NCBI RefSeq assembly: GCF_042646165.1
Contig: NZ_JBHRTC010000029.1
Reading direction: 5' to 3' (one strand)
Source: Microbaculum marinum
Lineage (GTDB): Bacteria; Pseudomonadota; Alphaproteobacteria; Rhizobiales; Tepidamorphaceae
Length of the DNA stretch: 64,000 nucleotides
Positions 1 to 8,261 of this stretch are shown here, in pieces (the first letter of the stretch is position 1; each line of letters opens with the position of its first letter). The translations under genes were made by a program, and so were the position numbers. The notes under the pieces are model-generated. The model saw only the letters and a program-made list of their open reading frames with translations. It did no database searches and was not told the DNA's origin.

Positions 1-75
1 GTCCTTCCCGCGTATATGATTGCCGCGTCCGGCATGGTTGCAGCCGGGATATGGGCGATTGAACGATATCTTTAG
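1..75 (+). CDS. C-terminal tail of an unidentified, probably membrane protein (partial)
   Basis: Frame 1 is open from the first base to a TAG at 73-75 and encodes 24 residues. They are hydrophobic with a final charged end (IERYL), which resembles the last transmembrane helix of an integral membrane protein. The length is too short to name a family. It could be a chance open frame, but composition and position just before parE on the same strand make a real gene end plausible. Confidence 0.35.
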   Translation, partial: VLPAYMIAASGMVAAGIWAIERYL

Positions 76-219
76 CGATTGAGCGGCAGGGTCGCCGTCT
101 GCACGTCGCGGGCGGCTCGTCGTCGCCTTGAAACGTACAAAGTGGCACAATCGTTCGTGATTCGTTGCCATGCGCTGCCCCCGCGGGCGCCCACTCACAG
201 GAACCCATTCGGACCGCCA

Positions 220-2268
220 ATGGCCAAGGAAACAACGCTCTCGCTCTTCGACGAATCTCCGGCGACCGCTCCGAAGCCGGCAGCGGCCGCGCCGAAGCCG
301 GAGGGCAAGTCCGCTCCTCGCGTCGTCTCCCGGGGGGGCGAGGACGCCTACACCGCAGCCGACATCGAGGTGCTCGAGGGACTCGAGCCGGTGCGCCGCC
401 GGCCGGGCATGTATATCGGCGGCACCGACGAGAAGGCGCTGCATCACCTGTTCGCCGAAGTCATCGACAATTCGATGGACGAGGCGGTCGCCGGCCACGC
501 GACCTGGATCGACGTCACCCTGGAGGCCGACGGCTACCTCACGGTCATCGACAATGGCCGCGGCATCCCCGTCGATCCGCACCCGAAATACGCCGGCAAG
601 TCGGCGCTCGAAGTGATCATGACGACGCTGCACGCCGGCGGCAAATTCGATTCCAAGGTCTACGACACCTCCGGCGGCCTGCATGGCGTCGGCGTGTCGG
701 TGGTCAATGCGCTCTCCGAGAGGCTCGAGGTCGAGGTCGCCCGCGGCCGCCAGCTCTATCGACAGGTCTACGAGAAGGGACAGCCCGTCACGGGGGTGGA
801 ATCGCTCGGCGAGGTCATGAACCGCCGCGGCACCCGCACCCGGTTCAAGCCCGACGCCGAAATCTTCGGCAAGGCGCAGTTCCGGCCCGCCCTGCTGTTC
901 CGCATGACGCGCTCCAAGGCCTACCTGTTCCGCGGCGTCGAGATCCGCTGGTCGTGCGCGCCGGAGCTGCTCCAGGCCGGCGGCGCGGTTCCCGAAAAGG
1001 AGGTCTTCCGCTTCCCCGGCGGACTGAAGGACTTCCTTGCCGCCGAGATCGCCGGCGACACGCTGGTCGCCAACGACATCTTCGCCGGGCGTCTCGAGAA
1101 GGAACGGGGCCACGGCGGCGTCGAATGGGCGATCGCGTGGTGCGCGGGACGCGACGGCTTCGTCTCCTCCTACTGCAACACGGTGCCGACGCCCGACGGC
1201 GGCACGCACGAGGCCGGGCTGCGCACCGCACTCCTGAAGGGTCTGCGGTCCTACGCGGAACTGACCGGCCGCAAGCGCGCGCAGGTGTTCAGCGCCGACG
1301 ACGTCATGACGTCGTGCACCGCGATGCTGTCGGTCTTCATCCGCGAACCCGAATTCCAGGGCCAGACCAAGGACCGGCTCGCCACGGGCGAGGCCGCCAG
1401 GATCGTCGAACAGGCGGTCCGCGACGAGTTCGACCACTGGCTGACCGCCAGCCCACAGCAGGCCACGAAGCTTCTCGACTGGGTGATCGAGCGGGCCGAG
1501 GACCGGATGCGCCGACGCCAGGAAAAGGAAGTCGGCCGCAAGTCGGCGGTCCGCAAGCTGCGGCTGCCCGGCAAGCTCGCCGACTGTTCGAACACCGCCA
1601 CTGCCGGCGCGGAGATCTTCATCGTCGAGGGCGATTCGGCCGGCGGATCGGCGAAGCAGGCCCGTGACCGCAAGACCCAGGCCGTGCTGCCGCTGCGCGG
1701 CAAGATCCTGAACGTCGAGAGCGCCGCGGCCGGCAAGGTGGGGCTCAACCAGCAGCTCGCCGACCTGACGCAGGCGCTCGGCTGCGGCACCGGCGCCCAG
1801 TATCGCGGCGAGGATCTGCGCTACGACAAGGTCATCATCATGACCGACGCCGACGTCGACGGCGCGCACATCGCCTCGCTGCTGATGACCTTCTTCTACC
1901 GCCAGATGCCGAAGCTGATCGAAGACGGCCACCTCTACCTGGCCGTGCCGCCGCTCTACCGGATCAGTCAGGGCGGCAAGACGCTCTACGCGGTCGACGA
2001 TCATCACAAGGACGAACTGCTGCGCACCGAGTTCACCGGACGCGGCAAGGTCGAGATCGGCCGGTTCAAGGGGCTCGGCGAGATGCTGCCGAACCAGCTC
2101 CGCGACACCACGATGGACCCGAAGCGCCGGACTCTGCTGCGCATCGAGGTCGAAACCGATCCCGAAGGCACCACCGATGCCGTCCGGCGGCTGATGGGCA
2201 ACAACCCGGAAGCGCGCTTCCGGTTCATACAGGACAACGCGGAGTTCGCCGAGGATCTCGATATCTGA
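220..2268 (+). CDS. parE: DNA topoisomerase IV subunit B (ParE)
   Basis: ATPase subunit of topoisomerase IV, which with ParC decatenates daughter chromosomes. The 682-residue product has the GHKL/Bergerat ATPase motifs (VIDNSMDEA near residue 80, DNGRGIP, GGLHGVG), a GyrB-type transducer domain, and a Toprim domain with EGDSAGG near residue 470 and DADVDGAHI near 543. Length fits ParE (about 650-700) rather than the longer GyrB. The frame is open upstream to a TTG at 79, but the extra 47 residues are arginine-rich and unlike ParE; the ATG at 220 gives the usual short N-terminal extension (MAKETTLSLFDE). ParE versus GyrB rests on length and the compact C-terminus; no parC lies in the window. 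Confidence 0.95.
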   Translation: MAKETTLSLFDESPATAPKPAAAAPKPEGKSAPRVVSRGGEDAYTAADIEVLEGLEPVRRRPGMYIGGTDEKALHHLFAEVIDNSMDEAVAGHATWIDVTLEADGYLTVIDNGRGIPVDPHPKYAGKSALEVIMTTLHAGGKFDSKVYDTSGGLHGVGVSVVNALSERLEVEVARGRQLYRQVYEKGQPVTGVESLGEVMNRRGTRTRFKPDAEIFGKAQFRPALLFRMTRSKAYLFRGVEIRWSCAPELLQAGGAVPEKEVFRFPGGLKDFLAAEIAGDTLVANDIFAGRLEKERGHGGVEWAIAWCAGRDGFVSSYCNTVPTPDGGTHEAGLRTALLKGLRSYAELTGRKRAQVFSADDVMTSCTAMLSVFIREPEFQGQTKDRLATGEAARIVEQAVRDEFDHWLTASPQQATKLLDWVIERAEDRMRRRQEKEVGRKSAVRKLRLPGKLADCSNTATAGAEIFIVEGDSAGGSAKQARDRKTQAVLPLRGKILNVESAAAGKVGLNQQLADLTQALGCGTGAQYRGEDLRYDKVIIMTDADVDGAHIASLLMTFFYRQMPKLIEDGHLYLAVPPLYRISQGGKTLYAVDDHHKDELLRTEFTGRGKVEIGRFKGLGEMLPNQLRDTTMDPKRRTLLRIEVETDPEGTTDAVRRLMGNNPEARFRFIQDNAEFAEDLDI

Positions 2269-2576
2269 GCGGCGTCCCGAAGGAACCGCGTTTCCACCGG
2301 CGCGCTACGTTAGCTCTTGTCCGCTCATTCCCGCAAAAGTGGGGACTCCGGCGCAAGAACCCGGCGACGCCGCCGCTCCATCCAGGCTACGGATCGGGCT
2401 CCCTGTACCCGAATGTCCCCCGGCCGTCATGGCCGGGCCTGTCCCGGCCATCCACGTCTTCGCCGCGGCGACCGCTGTCCGTGGATGCCCGGCACAAGGC
2501 CGGGCATGACGGCGAGGTGGATCGCACGGCATTTGCCCATACCGCAGACTATCCGCCGGACCGCACCCGGAAGCGG
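2269..2576. other. 308-base intergenic region
   Basis: Convergent gap between parE and the hydrolase. Apart from the long palindromic repeat at 2424-2512 nothing recognisable was seen; the short open frames here read through the repeat and do not look like proteins. Confidence 0.6.
2424..2512. repeat. REP-like palindromic intergenic repeat
   Basis: Two arms of about 33 bases, 2424-2456 (starting CCGTCATGGCCGGGC) and 2480-2512 (ending GGCCGGGCATGACGG), are imperfect reverse complements separated by about 23 bases. Each arm also holds a smaller hairpin of the type GGCCGGG/CCCGGCC. Such CCGTCAT...CCGGGC elements are common between genes in Alphaproteobacteria. Its position between two convergent genes would suit a bidirectional terminator or a mobile palindromic element. 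Confidence 0.75.
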
Positions 2577-3275
2577 TCAGCCTGCCGCGTTCAGGAAGTC
2601 GAGGAGCGCGTCGTTCACCGCCTCCGGGCGCTCCAGTGTCGTGAGGTGCCCGCACTCCGCGATCGTCACCAGCCGCGCATCGGGTATCCCCGCCGCAATC
2701 TCCGCGGAGTGGTCCGGGGGCGTCAGCCGGTCGCGATCGCCGACGATGACCAGCGTCGGCGCCGTGACCTTCGCCAGGTTCGGACGGGCGTCCCGCCGGC
2801 CCATGATCGCCGTCTGCTGCCGGATGAAGGTCGCCACGCCCGTGTCCTCGGCCATCTTGTAGACGACGGCGACGAGTTCGGCGTCCTGCATGCGGGTGGC
2901 GTCGATGAACAACGGCAGCAGCCGTTCCACCGCCGCGCCGATCCCCTGCTCCTCGGCGAGCGCGATCGTCTTCCTCCGGAATTCGGTCTGGTCGGGATGC
3001 TCCGGCCGTGCGGACGTATCCAGCAGCACCAGGGAGGAGATCCGGCCGGGCGCCATCTCCGCCATCTCAAGCGCGATGTAGCCGCCCATCGAAAGACCCG
3101 CCAGGACGAAACGGTCGGGCGCCGCCTCGAGAACGCTCTTCGCGATGGCCTCCATCGAGTCGTGGCCGGTATGGTCCGCGATCATGCAGTCCGCCCGGTC
3201 CGACAGGACGTCGAGTTGCGGGCCGAACAACGCGCCGGTGCACAGCAGGCCCGGTACGAAGACGATTGGATCCAT
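2577..3275 (-). CDS. alpha/beta hydrolase
   Basis: Soluble alpha/beta-hydrolase-fold enzyme of 232 residues, substrate unknown. The nucleophile elbow GLSMGG, the acid-loop aspartate in GDRDRLTPP and the histidine in ECGHLTTLERPE form a complete Ser-Asp-His triad in the expected order; FVPGLLCTG near the start supplies the oxyanion region. The frame is open to 3386, but the ATG at 3275 is preceded by AGCAAGGG and the additional residues upstream are arginine-rich, so the shorter form is preferred. It is divergent from the RNA helicase. The family (MenH/BioH-like) includes esterases, haloperoxidase-like and C-C hydrolases, so no reaction is assigned. Confidence 0.85.
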   Translation of the reverse strand: MDPIVFVPGLLCTGALFGPQLDVLSDRADCMIADHTGHDSMEAIAKSVLEAAPDRFVLAGLSMGGYIALEMAEMAPGRISSLVLLDTSARPEHPDQTEFRRKTIALAEEQGIGAAVERLLPLFIDATRMQDAELVAVVYKMAEDTGVATFIRQQTAIMGRRDARPNLAKVTAPTLVIVGDRDRLTPPDHSAEIAAGIPDARLVTIAECGHLTTLERPEAVNDALLDFLNAAG

Positions 3276-3515
3276 CCCTTGCTCCTGCTGACGCCGCTCA
3301 AACCGCGTCGTCGCAATAGCACAGATCCTCCCCGATTTCGCTCGCCGGCGCCGGCGGGACCGGACGTCCCGTAACAGAATTGCCAAAACGTAACGATTGT
3401 GGCGTTGACATGCTGCCCGTACCCTCTATGTTCCGCCGGAAATCGAACGGAATTAAGAATCCTTGAAAAATCAGCGTTTGCACCCCTCCCGCCGCATGGA
3501 TCATTGTGGCCGGTA

Positions 3516-4949
3516 ATGGCATTTGATGATCTCGGACTGAGCCCGAAGGTTCTGGCCGCCGTCGAGGCTGCCGGCTACAAGGAACCTACGCCCATCCAGG
3601 CGCAGGCGATTCCGCACGTCATGTCGCGGCGCGACATCATCGGCATCGCCCAGACCGGCACCGGCAAGACCGCTAGCTTCGTGCTGCCTATGCTGTCGCT
3701 GCTGGAGAAGGGCCGCGCCCGTGCGCGCATGCCGCGCACCCTCATCCTCGAGCCGACCCGCGAACTCGCCGCCCAGGTCGAGCAGAATTTCGTCATCTAC
3801 GGCCAGAACCACAAGCTGACCGTGGCCCTGCTGATCGGCGGCGTCTCGTTCGACGAACAGGAAAAGAAGCTCGACCGCGGTGCCGACGTCCTGATCGCGA
3901 CGCCCGGCCGCCTGCTCGACCATGTCGAGCGCGGCAAGCTGCTGCTGACCGGCGTCGAGATCCTCGTTATCGACGAGGCCGACCGCATGCTGGACATGGG
4001 CTTCATCCCGGACATCGAGCGGATCTGCCGGCTGGTGCCGTTCACGCGCCAGACGCTGTTCTTCTCGGCGACCATGCCCAACGAGATCCAGCGGCTGACG
4101 GGCCAGTTCCTGCACAATCCCGAGCAGATCGAGGTCGCGCGTCAGGCGACGGCTGCGGACACTGTTCGCCAGGTCCTCGTCACCTCGCCGTCCGTGCCGA
4201 AGGAGAAGCGGGCGATCCTGCGCCAGGAGATCCGGGACGCGAAGAACCTCACCACCGCGATCGTCTTCTGCAACCGCAAGCGCGATGTCGCGACGCTGCA
4301 TCGTTCGCTGCAGCGCCACGGCTTCAACGCCGGCGCCCTGCACGGCGACCTCGACCAGCGCGAGCGCATGGCGACGCTGGCCAAGTTCCGGGCCGGCGAG
4401 ATCAATCTGCTCATCGCCAGCGATGTGGCCGCACGCGGGCTCGACATCCCTGCCGTCAGCCACGTCTTCAACTTCGACGTTCCCTCGCACGCGGAGGACT
4501 ACGTCCACCGCATCGGCCGCACCGGCCGGGCCGGCCGGGAGGGCGACGCCATCACGATCGCCACGCCGGACGACAGGAAGTACGTCGCCTCCATCGAGAA
4601 GATGCTCGGCGGTCCGATTCCGAGGCGCGACGGCTCCGCCGACGAGGCGACCGGCGGCGACGACGCGCCGGAAGACCGCAAGCAGCGCTCCAGGCGCGGC
4701 GGCGGCAAGGACAGCCGGCAGGGCGGTCGTTCCGCTTCGTCGTCGAAGTCCGAAAAGCCGCAGGACAAGCAGACCGAAGAACGCGCTTCGGGCCGCCAGT
4801 CCGACAGGTCCGAGCGGAAGCCGGGCAAGTCGAGACGGTCGTCCGAAGACGCGGGCGCGGATCGTCCGGTGATAGGACTGGGCGATCACGTCCCGGATTT
4901 CCTGTTGAGACCGGTGAGACGGCCCGCCGACACCTCGGGTAATGACTGA
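3516..4949 (+). CDS. DEAD-box ATP-dependent RNA helicase (RhlE-like)
   Basis: ATP-dependent RNA-unwinding protein of 477 residues, likely acting in ribosome assembly or RNA decay. Motifs run in order: Q motif (PTPIQAQAIP), AQTGTGKT near residue 45, PTRELAAQ, TPGR, DEAD near 153, SAT, and HRIGRTGRAGR near 331. After residue about 380 comes a low-complexity tail rich in Arg, Lys, Ser, Asp and Gly, which in this family binds RNA non-specifically. The start at ATG 3516 gives the typical N-terminus FDDLGLSPKVL; the 39 extra residues possible upstream look non-coding. The RhlE label comes from motif spacing and tail type. Confidence 0.93.
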   Translation: MAFDDLGLSPKVLAAVEAAGYKEPTPIQAQAIPHVMSRRDIIGIAQTGTGKTASFVLPMLSLLEKGRARARMPRTLILEPTRELAAQVEQNFVIYGQNHKLTVALLIGGVSFDEQEKKLDRGADVLIATPGRLLDHVERGKLLLTGVEILVIDEADRMLDMGFIPDIERICRLVPFTRQTLFFSATMPNEIQRLTGQFLHNPEQIEVARQATAADTVRQVLVTSPSVPKEKRAILRQEIRDAKNLTTAIVFCNRKRDVATLHRSLQRHGFNAGALHGDLDQRERMATLAKFRAGEINLLIASDVAARGLDIPAVSHVFNFDVPSHAEDYVHRIGRTGRAGREGDAITIATPDDRKYVASIEKMLGGPIPRRDGSADEATGGDDAPEDRKQRSRRGGGKDSRQGGRSASSSKSEKPQDKQTEERASGRQSDRSERKPGKSRRSSEDAGADRPVIGLGDHVPDFLLRPVRRPADTSGND

Positions 4950-5069
4950 AGAATCAGAACCTGACCAAAAACGACTGATGTTTGACATCAGGTAGGGAAC
5001 GACGCCACGGGAGGATCGTTTGCGTCGCAGTTGTCGGGCCGCCGCTGGGGCGGCGATCGGTCCGGCACA

Positions 5070-6155
5070 ATGATGGCGGGGAAGCCTGGCGTGTCACGAT
5101 CCGAACAGTTTGAACGCTCCGTTTCCTTGGGGGAAGCGGCTCTTGGGCGCGTCAAGGCCCCTCCCGCGCGTCCTTATCCGCGCAGCTACGAGTTCTGGTA
5201 CGTCTACGCGGCCGGCTTCAATCGCGAGCTCAACAAGGCGGTCAACGACGCCATCAAGCGCCTCGGTCACTTGCCCGAGGAGCTCACCGAACGGTTCCGT
5301 GAGGAGTTCCTCTCCCCGGTCCGCCTGAGCGACCGGGTCGGCGAAGTCAGCAGCCGGGTCTCGAAGGAACTCGACGACATCATCACGCTGCTGGAAGCCT
5401 CCGGCACCGAGCTCGAATCGTTCGGCCAGTCGCTGCGCAGCACCGCCGACGGCCTTGGCGGCGTCCAGTCCCTCGCCCAGTTGCGCACCGTTGTCGACAC
5501 CGTCCAGAAGGCCACCCGCGACATGGGCGACCGCAGTGCGACCCTGGAGCTCCAGCTCAAGGCCTCGCGAACCCAGATCGCGGAACTCCAGGAGAGCCTC
5601 GAGGCGATCCGATACGAATCACTCACCGATCAGCTCACCGGCCTGGCCAACCGCAAGCACTTCGACCACAGCCTCGACAGCGCCATCGACTTCGCCACGC
5701 GGCGGTCCGAGAAGCTGTCGCTGGTGATGTGCGACATCGACCACTTCAAGGATTTCAACGATCGCTACGGCCACCAGACGGGCGACCAGGTCCTGCGCCT
5801 GGTGGGCGCGGCCATCGGCGGCGCCGTCAAGCCGCGCGACCTCGCGGCCCGCTACGGGGGCGAGGAGTTCTGCGTGATCCTGCCCAGCACCTCGCTTCAG
5901 GGCGCCGTGGCGGTCGCCAACCAGATCCGCGCCGCGCTGATGGCCAAGGAACTGATCAAGCGCTCGACCGGCGAGAGCCTGGGTCGGATAACGATGTCGG
6001 CGGGGGTTGCGGAACTGAATGCCAGCGACACGCATGACAGCCTGGTCGAGCGCGCCGACATGGCGCTCTACGCGTCCAAGCGCCTTGGCCGCAATCGCGT
6101 CACCTCGGAGGACGAGCTTCCCGACGTGCAGGCGGGCCGGTCCGCCGTCGCCTGA
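5070..6155 (+). CDS. GGDEF-domain diguanylate cyclase, cytoplasmic
   Basis: Predicted to make cyclic di-GMP from two GTP. The 361-residue protein has an N-terminal helical region of about 200 residues with no membrane segment, a coiled coil just before the catalytic domain, and a GGDEF domain with RYGGEEF as the active-site loop; DIDHFKDFNDRYGH carries the metal and guanine contacts. The inhibitory I-site normally reads RxxD five residues before GGEEF; here it is KPRD, so the first arginine is lysine and product inhibition may be weakened. The ATG at 5070 is chosen; a GTG at 5091 and a TTG at 5031 are alternatives. The N-terminal domain matches no sensor fold I know. Confidence 0.9.
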   Translation: MMAGKPGVSRSEQFERSVSLGEAALGRVKAPPARPYPRSYEFWYVYAAGFNRELNKAVNDAIKRLGHLPEELTERFREEFLSPVRLSDRVGEVSSRVSKELDDIITLLEASGTELESFGQSLRSTADGLGGVQSLAQLRTVVDTVQKATRDMGDRSATLELQLKASRTQIAELQESLEAIRYESLTDQLTGLANRKHFDHSLDSAIDFATRRSEKLSLVMCDIDHFKDFNDRYGHQTGDQVLRLVGAAIGGAVKPRDLAARYGGEEFCVILPSTSLQGAVAVANQIRAALMAKELIKRSTGESLGRITMSAGVAELNASDTHDSLVERADMALYASKRLGRNRVTSEDELPDVQAGRSAVA

Positions 6156-6182
6156 CGCCGTCGCCTGACCCCATCGCCTGAC
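6144..6182 (+). repeat. Three 13-base tandem repeats carrying stop codons in all frames
   Basis: Units at 6144-6156, 6157-6169 and 6170-6182 read GCCGTCGCCTGAC twice, then CCCATCGCCTGAC. The first unit contains the stop codon of the GGDEF gene. Because 13 is not a multiple of three, the three TGA triplets fall in three different frames. Confidence 0.85.
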
Positions 6183-6201
6183 AACACGCGGCGGGGCGCC
6201 C

Positions 6202-6579
6202 TCAGGCGTCCAGGCTGGCCGGCGTCAGCGCCACCGATTCGCCGCAGCCGCAGGCCGAGGTCTGGTTAGGATTGTTGAAGACGAAGCGCGCCGACAGCTT
6301 GTCGACCTGGAAGTCCATTTCGGTGCCGAGAAGGAAGAGGACGGCCTTGGGATCGATCAGCACCGTGACGCCCTTGTCCTCGACGACCTCGTCGAACGGC
6401 TCGGCGTCCTTGGCATATTCCATCGTGTAGGACATGCCCGCGCAGCCGCCGTTCTTGACGCCGACGCGCAGGCCGAGGATCGCCTCGTCGGAATTCTCGA
6501 TGATCTCGCGCACCCGGTCCGCCGCCGCGTCTGTCAGCGTCACGACCTTGGGCCGGGGGCGTGGTGTCGTTGCCGTCAT
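6202..6579 (-). CDS. sufA: SufA/IscA-type iron-sulfur carrier
   Basis: A-type carrier that accepts clusters from the SufBCD scaffold and passes them to apo-proteins. The 125-residue HesB-fold protein has the three conserved cysteines: one in NGGCAGMSY and two in CGCGES near the C-terminus. It is the last gene of the SUF operon, about 40 bases after sufT. An AGGACGAG ribosome-binding site precedes the ATG. SufA is preferred over ErpA/IscA because of the operon. Confidence 0.93.
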   Translation of the reverse strand: MTATTPRPRPKVVTLTDAAADRVREIIENSDEAILGLRVGVKNGGCAGMSYTMEYAKDAEPFDEVVEDKGVTVLIDPKAVLFLLGTEMDFQVDKLSARFVFNNPNQTSACGCGESVALTPASLDA

Positions 6580-6622
6580 GCTCTCGTCCTGGGACTAGCT
6601 GTCGCCTGCGTCCATATATAGG

Positions 6623-7003
6623 TCAGTAGAAGTCGAGTGCGACCTTCGCCTCGTCTGACATGCGGCTTGGATCCCAGGGCGGGTCGAAGACCATCGACAC
6701 CTTGACGTCGCCGACGCCGGCGACGGCGCCTACCGCGCTCTCCACCCAGATCGGCATCTCGCCGGCAACCGGGCAGCCGGGCGCCGTCAGCGTCATGTCG
6801 ACGGTGACGTTGCGGTCGTCGTCGATGTCGATCTTGTAGATCAGGCCGAGTTCGTAGATGTCGACCGGGATCTCGGGGTCGTAGACCGACTTCAGTGCAC
6901 CGATGATGTCGTCGGTGAGCCGGTCCAGTTCCTCGGCCGGTATCGCCGATTCCGTTGCCGGTTCGTGGGGGGCCGCGGTGTCCGGATTGGTGATTTCGTT
7001 CAT
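6623..7003 (-). CDS. sufT: SUF system assembly protein SufT (DUF59/MIP18 family)
   Basis: Small cytosolic DUF59 protein of 126 residues thought to help iron-sulfur cluster maturation. The family core is clear: SVYDPEIPVDIYELGLIY, then LTAPGCPVAGEMP with the conserved cysteine, and VFDPPWDPSRMSDEAK at the end. It has an acidic, disordered N-terminal extension of about 25 residues. It lies 10 bases after sufS and before sufA, the usual alphaproteobacterial arrangement. PaaD, a related family, is excluded by context. Confidence 0.92.
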   Translation of the reverse strand: MNEITNPDTAAPHEPATESAIPAEELDRLTDDIIGALKSVYDPEIPVDIYELGLIYKIDIDDDRNVTVDMTLTAPGCPVAGEMPIWVESAVGAVAGVGDVKVSMVFDPPWDPSRMSDEAKVALDFY

Positions 7004-7013
7004 GGGTCCGTCC

Positions 7014-8261
7014 TCAGGCGAAGAGCTGCTGGGCCTTGCCCAGCGCCTCGGCCAGCTGGTCCACCTCGTCGAGCGTATTGTACATGCCGAACGACGCCCG
7101 GCAGGTGGAGGTGACGCCGAACCGCTGCAGCAGCGGCTGGACGCAATGGGTGCCGGCGCGGACCGCCACGCCGTAGCGGTCGATCACGGTCGACACGTCG
7201 TGCGCATGCGCTCCTTCCAGCTCGAAGGAGACGATGGCTCCCTTCCCCGGCGCGGTGCCGAAGATGCGTAGCGAGTTCATCGCTCCCAGCCGTTCGTGCG
7301 CGTAGGCGTTCAGCCGCTGCTCGTGCGCCATGATGGCGTCGCGGCCGATCGTCTCCATGTAGTCCAGCGCCGCGCCAAGGCCGATCGCCTGGACGATCGG
7401 CGGCGTCCCCGCCTCGAAACGGTGCGGCGGCTGGCCGTAGGTCACCGTCTCCGTCGTCACGTCGAGGATCATCTCTCCGCCGCCGTTGAACGGCGGCAGC
7501 GCCTCGAGCGCCTCCTTGCGCCCGTACAGCACGCCGATCCCGGTCGGACCGTAGACCTTGTGCCCGGTGAACGCATAGAAGTCGCAGCCGATGTCCTGGA
7601 CGTCGACGTTCAGGTGCACCGCGCCCTGGCTGCCGTCGACCAGCACCGGAATGCCGCGCTCGTGGGCGATGCGCACCACCTCCTTCACCGGCACCACGGT
7701 GCCCAGCATGTTCGACATGTGGGTGATCGCCACAATCTTGGTGCGTGGCGTCAGCAGCTTCTCGAATTCCTCGATCAGGAAGCTGCCGTCCTCGGCGACC
7801 GGCGCCCACTTCAGCACGGCGCCCTTGCGCTCGCGCAGGAAGTGCCAGGGCACGATGTTGGAATGGTGCTCCATGATCGTCAGGACGATTTCGTCGCCCT
7901 CCTCGATCCGCTGCCCGAGTCCGTACGCGACCAGGTTGATCGCCTCGGTGGCATTGCGGGTGAAGACGATCTCGTCGGAGGATGCGGCGTTCAGGAACCC
8001 GCTGACCCGCTCGCGCGCCGTCTCGAAGTTCTCCGTCGCCGTATTCGACAGGAAGTGCAGGCCGCGATGGACGTTGGCGTACTCGTTCTCGTAGGCGTTG
8101 CTCATCGCCTCGATCACGTGCCTCGGCTTCTGCGCCGAGGCGGCGTTGTCCAGATAGACGAGCGGCTTGCCGTAGACCTCGCGTCCCAGGATCGGGAAGT
8201 CGGCCCGGATCCGCTCGACGTCATAGACGTCCGGTACGATCGCGGCGGCGGCCTCGGTCAA
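7014..8261 (-). CDS. sufS: Cysteine desulfurase SufS
   Basis: PLP enzyme that removes sulfur from cysteine and holds it as a persulfide for SufBCD. The 415-residue group II desulfurase shows MEHHSNIVPW, the PLP lysine in FTGHKVYGPTG and the catalytic cysteine in RAGTHCVQPL. The start is probably the TTG at 8261: it overlaps the sufD stop as TTGA and gives a normal N-terminus (TEAAAAIVPDVYDVERIR). The frame is open upstream to 8480, but that part lies inside sufD and is arginine-rich. No SufE or SufU partner is adjacent. Confidence 0.93.
   Translation of the reverse strand: MTEAAAAIVPDVYDVERIRADFPILGREVYGKPLVYLDNAASAQKPRHVIEAMSNAYENEYANVHRGLHFLSNTATENFETARERVSGFLNAASSDEIVFTRNATEAINLVAYGLGQRIEEGDEIVLTIMEHHSNIVPWHFLRERKGAVLKWAPVAEDGSFLIEEFEKLLTPRTKIVAITHMSNMLGTVVPVKEVVRIAHERGIPVLVDGSQGAVHLNVDVQDIGCDFYAFTGHKVYGPTGIGVLYGRKEALEALPPFNGGGEMILDVTTETVTYGQPPHRFEAGTPPIVQAIGLGAALDYMETIGRDAIMAHEQRLNAYAHERLGAMNSLRIFGTAPGKGAIVSFELEGAHAHDVSTVIDRYGVAVRAGTHCVQPLLQRFGVTSTCRASFGMYNTLDEVDQLAEALGKAQQLFA

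Noticed and set aside
2305..2655. Short open frames in the gap after parE
   Set aside because: They read through the palindromic repeat and the hydrolase 3-prime end and do not look like protein.
4974..4992. Hairpin CTGATG/CATCAG with a T run on the minus strand
   Set aside because: Only six weak base pairs, and no minus-strand gene ends here; not supported as a terminator.
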